DNA of 64,000 bases from Branchinecta lynchi (Eukaryota > Arthropoda > Branchiopoda > Anostraca > Branchinectidae). Of the stretch, positions 34,763-43,821 are shown one piece after another (the stretch's first letter is position 1; each line of letters begins with the position of its first letter). The stretch is taken from positions 62,001-126,000 of the forward strand of contig JAKZAP010000071.1 in NCBI GenBank assembly GCA_023053575.1. The letters are read 5' to 3'. The notes below the pieces were generated by a model. The model was not told the DNA's origin, did not search any database, and saw only the letters and a program-made list of their open reading frames with translations. The position numbers were made by a program, and so were the translations under genes.

Positions 34763-37700
34763 TTGTCTGTCTTGATTGTCTGTCTGTCTTGACTGACTGT
34801 CTGTCTGTCTGCCGTGACTGACTGTCTGTCTGTCTGTCTTGACAGACAGTCTGTCTGTCTGTCTTGACTGACTGTCTGTCTGTCTGTCTTGACTGACTGT
34901 CTTTCTTGACTGACCGTCTGTCTTGACTGACCGTCTGTCTGTCTGACTGTCTTGACCGACTGTCTGTCTGTCTGTCTTGACTGATTGTCTGTCTGTCTGT
35001 CTTGACTGACTGTCTGTCTGTCTGTCTTGACTGACTGTCTGTCTGTGTCTCTTAACTGAATGTCTGTCTGTCTTGACTGATTGTCTGTCTGTCTTGATTG
35101 ACTGTCTGTCTGTCTGTCTGTCTTGACCGACTGTCTGTCTGTCTGTCTTGACTGACTGTCTTTCTGTCTGTCTTGACTGACTGTCTGTCTGTCTGTCGTG
35201 ACTGACTGTCTGTCTGTCTGTCTGTCTTGACTGACTGTCTGTCTGTCTGTCTGTCTTGACTGACTGTCTGTCTGTCTGTCTTGACTGACTGTCTGTCTGT
35301 CTGTCTTGACTGATTGTCTGTCTGTCTTGACTGATTGTCTGTCTGTCTTGATTGACTGTCTGTCTGTCTGTCTGTCTTGACCGACTGTCTGTCTGTCTGT
35401 CTTGACTGACTGTCTTTCTGTCTGTCTTGACTGACTGACTGTCTGTCTGTTTGTCTTGACTGACTGTCTGTCTGTCTGTCTTGACTGACTGTCTGTCTGT
35501 CTGTCTTGACTGATTGTCTGTGTGTCTGTCTTGACTGACTATCTGTAGGTCTGTCTTGACTGTCTGTCCGTCTGTCTTGACTGACTGTCTGTCTGTCTGT
35601 CTTGACTGACTGTCTGTCTGTCTTGACTGACTGTCTGTCTGTCTGTCTGTCTTGACTGACTGTCTGTCTGTCTTGACTGACTGTCTGTCTGTCTGCCTTG
35701 ACTGACTGAATCTCTATCTGTCTGTCTGTCTGTCTTGACTTACTGACGGTCTGTCTGTATGTCTTGACTGACTGTCTGTCTTGACTGACTGTATGTCTGT
35801 CTGTCTTGGCTGGCTGTCTGTCTGTCTCTCTTGACTGACTGTCTGTCTCTCGTGACTGACTGTTTGTCTCTCTTGACTGACTGTCTGTCTGTCTTGACTG
35901 ACTGTTTTTCTGTCTTGACTGACTGTCTGTCTGTCTTGACTGACTGTCTGTCTGTCTTGACTGTCTGTCTGTCTGTCTTGACTGACTGTCTGTCTGTTTG
36001 TCTTGACTGACTGTCTGTCTGTCTGTCGTGACTGACTGTCTGTCTGTCTGTCTTGACTGACTGTCTGTCTGTTTGTCTTGACTGACTGTCTGTCTGTCTG
36101 TCTTGACAGACTGTCTGTCTGTCTGTCTTGACTGACTGTCTATCTTTACGGACTGTCTGTCTGTCTGTCTTGACTGACTCTTTGTCTGTCTGTCTTGACT
36201 GATTGTCTGTCTGTTTGACTGTCTTGACCGACTGTCTGTCTGTCTGTCTTGACAGACTGTCTGTCTGTCTGTCTTGACTGACTGTCTGTCTTGACTGACC
36301 GTCTGTCTGTCTGACTGTCTTGACCGACTGTCTGTCTGTCTGTCTTGACTGATTGTCTGTCTGTCTGTCTTGACTGACTGTCTGTCTGTCTGACTGTCTT
36401 GACTGACTGTCTGTCTGTCTGTCTTTACCGACTGTCTGTCCGTCTGTCTTGACTGACTGTCTGTCTGTCTGTCGTGACTGACTGTCTGTCTGTCTTTCTT
36501 GACTGACTGTCTGTCTGTCTGTCTGTCTGTCTGTCTTGACTGACTGTCTGTCTGTCTCTCTTGACTGACTGTCTGTCTGCCTTGACTGACTGTCTGTCTG
36601 TCTTGACTGATTGTCTGTCTGTCTTTACTGACTGTCTTTCTGTCTTGACTGACTGTCTGTCTCTCTTGACTGACTGTCTGTCTGTCTGTCTGTCTTGACC
36701 GACTGTCTGTCTGTCTGTCTTGACTGACTGTCTGTCTGTCTGTCGTGACTGACTGTCTGTCTGTTTGTCTTGACTGACTGTCTGTCTGTTTGTCTTGACT
36801 GACTGTCTGTCTGTCTGTCTTGACTGACTGTCTGTCTGTCTGTCTTGACTGATTGTCTGTGTGTCTGTCTTGACAGACGGCACTGTCTTTCTGGACTGAC
36901 TGTCTGTCTTTCTGGACTGACTGTCTGTCTTTCTGGACTGACTGTCTGTCTTTCTGGACTGACTGTCTGTCTGGCTGTCTGGACTGACTATTTGTCTGTC
37001 TGTCTTAACTGACTGTCTGTCTATCTGTCTTGACTGACTGTATGTCTGTCTGTCTCTACTGACTGTCTGTCTGTCTGTCTTGACTGACTGTCTGTCTTTC
37101 TGTCTTGACCGACTGTCTGTATATCTGTCTTGACTGACTGTCTGTCTGTCTGTCTGTCTGGTTGTCTGTCTGACGGTCTTGACTGGATGTCTGTCTGTCT
37201 GTCTTGACTGACTGTCTGTCTGTCTGTCTGTCTTGACTGACTGTCTGTCTGTCTGTCTTGACTGACTGTCTGTCTGTCTGTCTTGACTGACTGACTGTCT
37301 GTCTGTCTGTCTTGACCGTCTGTCCGTCCGTCTGTCTTGACTGACTATCTGTTTGTCTGTCTGTCTTGACTGACTGTCTGTCTGTCTGTCTTGACTGACT
37401 GTCTGTCTGGCTGCCTTGACTGACTGTCTGTCTGTCTGTCTTGACTTACTGTCTGTCTGTCTTGACTGACTGTCTGTCTGTCTGTCTTGACTGACTGTCT
37501 GTCTGTCTGTCTTGACTGACTGTATGTCTGTCTTGACTGACTGTTTGTCTGTCTTTCTTGACTGACTGTCTATCTTTCTGGACTGACTGTCTGTCTGGCT
37601 GTCTGGACTGACTGTCTGTCTGTCCGTCTTGACTGACTCTCTGTCTTGACTTACTGTCGGTCTTTCTGTCTGTTTGTCTGTCTTGACTGACTGTCTGTCT

Positions 37701-39059
37701 GTCTGTCTGTCTGATTGTCTGTCTGTCTGTCTGTCTGTCTGTCTTGACTGACTGTCTGTCTTTCTGTCTGTCTTGACTGACTGTCTGTCTGTCTGTCTGT
37801 CTTGACTGACTGTCTGTCTGTCTGTCTTGACTGACTGTCTGTCTGTCTTGACTGACTGTTTGTCTGTCTTTCTTGACTGACTCTCTGTCTTGACTGGCTG
37901 ACTGTCTGTCTGTCTTGACTAACTGTCTTTTTGTCTGTCTTGACTGACTGTCTTTTTGTCTGTCTTGACTGACTGTCTGTCTGTCTGTCTTGACTGACTG
38001 TCTGTCTGTCTGTCTTGACTGACTGTATGTCTGTCTTGACTGACTGTTTGTCTGTCTTTCTTGACTGACTCTCTGTCTTGACTGGCTGACTGTCTGTCTG
38101 TCTTGACTAACTGTCTTTTTGTCTGTCTTGACTGACTGTCTTTTTGTCTGTCTTGACTGACTGTCTGTCTGTCTGTCTTGACTTACTGTCTGTCTGTCTG
38201 TCTGTCTTGACTGACTGTCTGTCTGTCTGTCTTGACTGACTGTCTGTCTGTCTGTCTTGACTGACTGTATGTCTGTCTTGACTGACTGTTTGTCTGTCTT
38301 TCTTGACTGACTCTCTGTCTTGACTGGCTGACTGTCTGTCTGTCTTGACTAACTGTCTTTTTGTCTGTCTTGACTGACTGTCTTTTTGTCTGTCTTGACT
38401 GACTGTCTGTCTGTCTTTCTGGACTGACTGACTGACTGACTGTCTGTATGTCTGTCTGTCTGTCTTGACTGACTGACTGACTGTCTGTCTGTCTGTATGT
38501 CTGTCTTGACTGTCTGTCTGTCTGTCTGTCTTGACTGACTATTTGTCTGTCTGTCTTGACTGACTGTCTGTCTGTCTGTCTTGACTGACTGTCTGTCTGT
38601 CTTTCTGGACTGACTGTCTGTCTTTCTGGACTGACTGTCTATCTTTCTAGACTGACTGTCTGTCTGGCTGTCTGGTCTGTCTGTCTGTCTTGACTGACTG
38701 ACTGACTGTCTGTCTGTTTGTATGTCTGTCTTGACTGTCTGTCTGTCTGTGTGTGTTGACTGACTATTTGTCTGTCTGTCTTGACTGACTGTCTGTCTGT
38801 CTGTCTTGACTGACTGTCTGTCTGTCTTTCTGGACTGACTGTCTGTCTTTCTGGACTGACTGTCTATCTTTCTGGACTGACTGTCTGTCTGTCTGTCTAG
38901 ACTGACTGTCTGTCTGTCTGTCTGTCTGTCTTGACTGACTGTCTGTCTGTCTGTCTGTCTTGACTGACTATCTGTCTGTCTGTCTGTCTTGACTGATTGT
39001 TTGTCTGTCTGTCTTGACTGACTGTCGGTCTTTCTGTCTGTTTGTCTGTCTTGACTGAC

Positions 39060-39108
<49 letters not shown>

Positions 39109-40074
39109 TGAGTGACTGTCTGTCTGTCTGTCCTTCTTGACTGACTGTCTGTCTGTCTGTCTGTCTTGACTGACTGTCTGTCTGTCTGTCTTGACCAACT
39201 GTCTCTCTGTCTGTCTGTCTGACTGTCTTGACTGACTGTCGGTCTTTCTGTCTGTCTGTCTGTCTGTCTTGACTGACTGTCTGTCTGTCTTGACTGACTG
39301 TCTGTCTGTATTGACTGACTGTCTGTCTGTCTTGACTGACTGTCTGTCTGTCTTGACTGACTGTCTGTCTGTCTTGACTGACTGTCTGTCTGTATGTCTG
39401 TCTGTCTGTCTGTCTTGACTGACTGTCTGTCTGTCTGTCTTGACTGACTGACTGTCTGTCTGTCTGTCTTGACTGTCTGTCTGTCCGTCTGTCTTGACTG
39501 ACTGTCTGTCTGTCTGTCTTGACTGACTGTCTGTCTGTCTGTCTTGACTGACTGTCTGTCTGTATTCACTGACTGTCTGTCTGTCTTGACTGACTGTCTG
39601 TCTGTCTGTCTGTCTTGACTGACTGTCTGACTGTCTGTCTTGACTGACTATCTGTCTGTCTGTCTTGACTGACTTTCGGTCTGTCTGTCTTGACTGACTG
39701 TCTGTCTTTCTTGACTGACTGTCTGTCTGTCTTTCTTGACTGACTGTCTGTCTGTCTGTCTTGACTGACTGACTGTCTGTCTGTCTGTCTTGACTGTCTG
39801 TCTGTCCGTCTGTCTTGACTGACTGTCTGTTTGTCTGTCTGTCTTGACTGACTGTCTGTCTGTCTGTCTTGACTGACTGCCTGTCTGTCTGTCTTGACTG
39901 ACTGTCTGTCTGTCTTTCTTGACTGACTGTCTGTCTGTCTGTCTTGACTGACTGTCTGTCTGTCTGTCTTGACTGACTGTCTGTCTGTATTCACTGACTG
40001 TCTGTCTGTCTTGACTGACTGTCTGTCTGTCTTGACTGACTGTCTGTCTGTCTGTCTGTCTTGACTGACTGACT
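34763..40074 (+). repeat. Satellite A array; body of 5.44-kb tandem duplication, copy 2
   Basis: Same satellite composition as 13992-34632. The order of variant units follows copy 1 from about 34797 on. Long minus-strand frames here (for example 38349-39569 and 39566-39994) repeat those at 33522-34148 and 34145-34573; the 142-codon ones are identical in translation. They are repeat by-products. Confidence 0.9.
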
Positions 40075-40178
40075 GTTATGATGGTTGACTTTGGGGAATA
40101 AACTGCTGAGCGGAGAGCTAATTGCTAGGGATAGTGTAGCACGAGAGAAAAGGCTGCGTGAGAACGCATCCCACAACA
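40075..40178 (-). repeat. Truncated 3' LTR (104 bp)
   Basis: Matches 41821-41924 at a constant offset of 1746 with two substitutions. The break at 40074/40075 replaces the LTR text ...TTGACTATT with satellite ...TTGACTGACTGACT, so the LTR word TTGACT and the satellite word TTGACT meet at the same place. Confidence 0.9.
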
Positions 40179-40192
40179 GTCGTCCCCCCCCC
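40179..40192 (-). other. Polypurine tract of the minus-strand element
   Basis: On the minus strand, nine G followed by ACGAC lie directly before TGTTG, the LTR start. This is the expected priming site for plus-strand DNA synthesis. The copy at 34737-34749 has eight G. Confidence 0.75.
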
Positions 40193-40245
40193 AGTGCAAC
40201 ACTATCCTGTGAGCAAAACATAAAAAAACAAGAACCACACACAAA

Positions 40246-40852
40246 TTATTCTTCCAATGTTGGTCCTTCGTCGTCGTATCGCCTCATGAGCTCCTCGAAT
40301 TCTTCTTCTGGGATGTCGATGTCGAAAATGCTCCTTGGCTGTGGCGGCTCCCCGACATCCAGAATTACGGCTTTGGTCGGCTGCTGATTGGCTGGATGGA
40401 ATGTGTCTGCCTCTGCGGGGTTTGGACTGGTTCTAACTGGGACGGCTGTGTACGCTCTAAATCGCTGCCCTAAAAAGCGGCGGGCTCTATGCGCATTCCG
40501 CTCCCGATCGGAGATAGATGCTGTACAAGTACAAATCTTGGTATGGTCCCTTATTCTTCGGAACACCCCCGGAAGAAAAAAATCTTAGCAATCCACTCGG
40601 CCGTGTCCTGCACTGAGCCGTGATTTGTGTGTAAATGGGCCAAGCCTACTGTCCTATCGGCAAGTTCGGCTGGCACGACCACTCTATACAAAGTTCCCCC
40701 GTTTTGTGGCATTCCGAGTCGGAAAAGGACACCCCTGTACAGCATATGTAGCGCCGGTTTTACCCCCAAATGGTCGGTGAGGTTCGTAACTAAATTCGTT
40801 CCTTGCGGATTAGACGCATCATTAGGGAAATATCTATTTGACCCGCCATGTT
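40246..40852 (-). pseudogene. Degenerate Pol C-terminus with H2C2 zinc-binding domain
   Basis: Read from 40852 downward, the open stretch carries a linker (LYRGVLFRLG, LYRVVVPAEL) and an H2C2-like finger. The His residues lie in AHLHTNHG (40620-40637), followed by IRDHTKICTC with Cys at 40531-40533 and 40525-40527, here C-x-C rather than the usual C-x2-C. A one-base frame change in the A/T run near 40580 separates the two halves: the first closes at 40551, the second runs 40566 to 40246. After the finger comes a ~90-residue tail, basic at first (HRARRFLGQRFRAY) and acidic at the end (IPEEEFEELMRRYDDEGP), then a stop and the polypurine tract. No integrase core follows. The family match is by motif only, and the domain is decayed. 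Confidence 0.6.
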
Positions 40853-41218
40853 AGCATTTTTCGTTTCATCGTCACTCATCGTGCCGGGATTGGACTCGAT
40901 CCTCGTGGTTTTGTAAAGCGACTGCGAAAAACAGGATTCTTCCGATCGTGGAATTGATGATAAGAAAACTTCGCTTTTTATTCCAGTCGGAAAAAGTTCA
41001 AAATCCGTAGCTACATTAATCGAATTTCTCCGAGTCGGGATTGGGATCGTTGGGCTTACTGCCCTACTTACGGACTGAGTTCTAACTAACGCTGGTGTTA
41101 TCGGAATATCCCGTAAAGACTTTCTTCTCAACGGAATGTCTCCTGGCAGACTAACTTTAGTATTTTCCGCCTTTGCAACCCCTGGACTACTAACACTCGG
41201 ATTTGTCAAGAAACTCAT
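40790..41218 (-). pseudogene. gag-like ORF, 5' part (retrotransposon)
   Basis: A 142-codon frame begins at the first ATG after the primer-binding site and leader, the expected place for gag, whose product packages element RNA. The first ~80 residues are rich in Pro, Ser and Thr (SLPGDIPLRRKSLRDIP, TPIPTRRNS), the rest is more polar and ends MRLIRKERI. No nucleocapsid CCHC knuckle or capsid motif is visible, so gag is inferred from position. The frame ends where the deletion joins the Pol remnant. A second copy at 42511-42802 keeps the first ~90 codons with a few changes. Confidence 0.5.
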
Positions 41219-41220
41219 AC

Positions 41221-41240
41221 ACTTACCTAATTACCTGTGC
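41221..41240 (-). promoter_or_regulatory. Possible 5' splice site(s) before the gag-like ATG
   Basis: On the minus strand the leader ends CACAGGTAATTAGGTAAGTG directly before the ATG. Both CAG/GTAATT and TAG/GTAAGT fit the eukaryotic donor consensus. A pyrimidine-rich stretch ending GCTCACAG lies near 40210-40235, close to the Pol end. Whether they are used is unknown. Confidence 0.3.
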
Positions 41241-41508
41241 ACGCTTTATCTACGTGTACTTTATTTTTGTTTACACCAATCGGCTCTTTCAAATTAACCA
41301 AACACCACAGCTATTCTGCTGCATATGAACGTGAATCCATATTCCTGATATGAATGAAAAAAACAATTTAATCCAGATACGGTAGCGTGAGATTTTCTTA
41401 TTTTCGAGTTAACCAAACGGTTTTCCGAACGGAATTTTCTCGAAACAACCCCTCGACAAAAAATGTAAATTTTCCGAAATTATAAGAAAACTGGATTTCA
41501 GGCTCCTA

Positions 41509-41523
41509 GAGACGGTGCCACCA
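41509..41523 (-). other. Candidate primer-binding site
   Basis: On the minus strand TGGTGGCACCGTCTC starts three bases after the CA end of the 5' LTR. It begins TGG, complementary to a tRNA CCA end, as needed for priming first-strand synthesis. I cannot assign the tRNA without a search. Confidence 0.55.
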
Positions 41524-41526
41524 CGA

Positions 41527-41924
41527 TGTTGGGATTCTGCCGTATTATGGTGTTCGTAAACCTTGTCTATAGTTGAAATAAACAAATAACTATATTCTTA
41601 CAGAAATACTTCCGATCGGTCAAACAAGATGAAGATATAAAAAGAAAGATACAAGATAGTTGAACTCACTCTCCGCTCAATAGCTTTCCTCAAAGTCAAA
41701 GTAATATGTAATTCTGCACAGGTAAGATTCGGTAGTGTTCTCCCTTCTCTCCGAGTTCGCTCTGACGCTAAGGTCACCCGACCTCGCGTCCTTAACTAAT
41801 TCATTCAAGAATTGACTATTGTTATGATGGTTGACTTTGGGGAATAAACTGCTGAGCGGAGAGCTAATTGCTAGGGATAGTGTAGCCCGAGAGAAAGGGC
41901 TGCGTGAGAACGCATCCCACAACA
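41527..41924 (-). repeat. 5' LTR (398 bp)
   Basis: On the minus strand it runs from TGTTGTGGGATGCG to ...GAATCCCAACA, with a short TGTTG/CAACA terminal inverted repeat. A second complete copy lies at 43111-43508 (offset 1584). Partial copies lie at 40075-40178 and 34633-34736. The 81-codon frame inside it is not supported as a gene. Confidence 0.88.
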
Positions 41925-42510
41925 GTCTGTCTGTCTGTCTTGACTGACTGTCTGTATGTCTGTCTGGACTGACTGTCTGTCTGTCTGTCTTGACTGACTA
42001 ACTGTCTGTCTTGACTGACTGTCTGTCTGTATTGACTGACTGTCTGTCTGTCTTGACTGAGTGTCTGTCTGTCTGTCTTGACTGACTGTCTGTCTGTTGA
42101 CTGACTGACTGTCTGTCTGTCTTGACTGAGTGTTTTTTGTCTGTCTTGACTGAATATCTGTCTGCCTTGACTGACTGTCTGTCAATCTATCTGTCTGTCT
42201 TGACTGTCTGTCTGTATGTCTGTTTGACTTGACTGACTGACTGACTGTCTGTCTGTCTGTCCGTCTTTACTGACTGTCTGTCTGTCTGTCTTGACTCTCT
42301 GTCTTGTCTGTCTGTCTGTCTTGTCTGTCTGTTGACTGACTGACTGTCTGTTTGTCTTGACTGACTGTCTTTTTGTCTGTCTTGACTGATGGTCTGTCTG
42401 CCTTGATTAGGGAAAATTCGGTGCTATCTATTCGGTGTCTATCTTGACTGTCTGTCTGTCTGTCTGTCTTGACTGACTGTCTGTCCGTCTGTCTTGACTG
42501 ACTGTCTGTG
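41925..42510 (+). repeat. Satellite A island between the two LTR copies
   Basis: The same 17/21/25-bp family as the main array, starting GTCTGTCTGTCTGTC directly at the LTR edge. A short foreign-looking stretch (about 42406-42441: TTAGGGAAAATTCGGTGC) interrupts it and I cannot assign it. Confidence 0.88.
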
Positions 42511-42802
42511 AAAAACAGGATTCTTCCGATCGTGGAATTGGTGATAAGAAAACTTCGCTTTTTATTCCAGTCGGAAAAAGTTCAAAATCCGAAGCTACAT
42601 TAATCGAATTTCTCCGAGTCGGGATTGGGATCGTTGGGCTTACTGCCCTACTTACGGACTGAGTTCTAACTAACGCTGGTGTTATCGGAATATCCCGTAA
42701 AGACTTTCTTCTCAACGGAATGTCTCCTGGCAGACCAACTTTAGTATTTTCCGCCTTTGCAACCCCTGGACTACTAACACTCGGATTCGGCAAGAAACTC
42801 AT
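42511..42802 (-). pseudogene. Truncated second copy of the gag-like ORF
   Basis: Starts with the same ATG context at 42802 as the frame at 41218 and stays open for about 97 codons of matching sequence. It then passes without a stop into minus-strand satellite A, ending at 42428. The fusion is a product of the duplication breakpoint; no protein function is implied. Confidence 0.6.
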
Positions 42803-43092
42803 ACACTTACCTAATTACCTGTGCACGCTTTATCTACGAGTACTTTATTTTTGTTTACACCAATCGGCTCTTTCAAATTAACCAAATACCACAGCTATTC
42901 TGCTGCATATGAACGTGAATCCATATTCCTGATATGAATGAAAAAAACAATTTAATCCAGATACGGTAGCGTGAGATTTTCTTATTTTCGAGTTAACCAA
43001 ACGGTTTTCCGAACGGAATTTTCTCGAAACAACCCCTCGACAAAAAATGTAAATTTTCCGAAATTATAAGAAAACTGGATTTCAGGCTCCTA

Positions 43093-43107
43093 GAGACGGT
43101 GCCACCA
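43093..43107 (-). other. Candidate primer-binding site, second copy
   Basis: Identical to 41509-41523 at offset 1584 and in the same position relative to the LTR. Confidence 0.5.
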
Positions 43108-43110
43108 CGA

Positions 43111-43508
43111 TGTTGGGATTCTGCCGTATTATGGTGTTCGTAAACCTTGTCTATAGTTGAAATAAACAAATAACTATATTCTTACAGAAATACTTCCGAT
43201 CGGTCAAACAAGATGAAGATATAAAAAGAAAGATACAAGATAGTTGAACTCACTCTCCGCTCAATAGCTTTCCTCAAAGTCAAAGTAATATGTAATTCTG
43301 CACAGGTAAGATTCGGTAGTGTTCTCCCTTCTCTCCGAGTTCGCTCTGACGCTAAGGTCACCCGACCTCGCGTCCTTAACTAATTCATTCAAGAATTGAC
43401 TATTGTTATGATGGTTGACTTTGGGGAATAAACTGCTGAGCGGAGAGCTAATTGCTAGGGATAGTGTAGCACGAGAGAAAGGGCTGCGTGAGAACGCATC
43501 CCACAACA
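43111..43508 (-). repeat. LTR, second full copy (398 bp)
   Basis: Copy of 41527-41924 at a constant offset of 1584. At one of the two bases where the first LTR differs from the truncated copies, this one agrees with the truncated copies (GTAGCACGAG), so the single difference in the first LTR is probably private. Confidence 0.88.
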
Positions 43509-43821
43509 GTCTGTCTGTCTGTCTTGACTGACTGTCTGTATGTCTGTCTGGACTGACTGTCTGTCTGTCTGTCTTGACTGACTAACTGTCTGTCTTGACT
43601 GACTGTCTGTCTGTATTGACTGACTGTCTGTCCTTCTTGACTGAGTGTCTGTCTGTCTGTCTTGACTGACTGTCTGTCTGTTGACTGACTGACTGTCTGT
43701 CTGTCTTGACTGAGTTTTTTTTGTCTGTCTTGACTGAATATCTGTCTGCCTTGACTGACTGTCTGTCAATCTATCTGTCTGTCTTGACTGTCTGTCTGTA
43801 TGTCTGTTTGACTTGACTGAC
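43509..43821 (+). repeat. Satellite A, last segment
   Basis: Begins at the LTR edge in the same register as 41925 and ends at 43821 with GACTGAC, immediately followed by satellite B. Confidence 0.88.

Larger units (their letters stand above)
40075..41924 (-). mobile_element. Internally deleted LTR retrotransposon, minus strand
   Basis: Read on the minus strand: 5' LTR (41924 to 41527), primer-binding site, about 290 bp leader, gag-like ORF (41218 to 40790), an internal deletion, a degenerate Pol end with an H2C2 domain (to 40246), polypurine tract (40192 to 40179) and the first 104 bp of the 3' LTR (40178 to 40075), which then breaks off into satellite A. The two LTR stretches differ at two of 104 aligned bases. 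Protease, reverse transcriptase, RNase H and integrase core are absent, so it cannot be autonomous. No target duplication can be read because the 3' LTR is truncated. Confidence 0.85.
40927..42237 (+). repeat. 1584-bp-offset tandem duplication, copy 1
   Basis: Contains the start of the gag-like region, the leader, primer-binding site, full LTR and about 310 bp of satellite A. It recurs at 42511-43821 with a handful of substitutions (for example in the gag-like frame). Confidence 0.9.
42511..43821 (+). repeat. 1584-bp-offset tandem duplication, copy 2
   Basis: Partner of 40927-42237. Its left edge joins satellite directly to the gag-like region (GTCTGTG/AAAAACAGGATTC). Its right edge (GACTGAC at 43815-43821) is where satellite A gives way to satellite B. 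Confidence 0.9.

Noticed and set aside
40085..40387. 100-codon + strand frame and neighbouring + strand frames to 40854
   Set aside because: Antisense shadows of the minus-strand LTR and Pol remnant.
41677..41922. 81-codon minus-strand frame inside the LTR (also at 43261-43506)
   Set aside because: It lies wholly within the LTR, starts near its terminus and has no recognisable domain.
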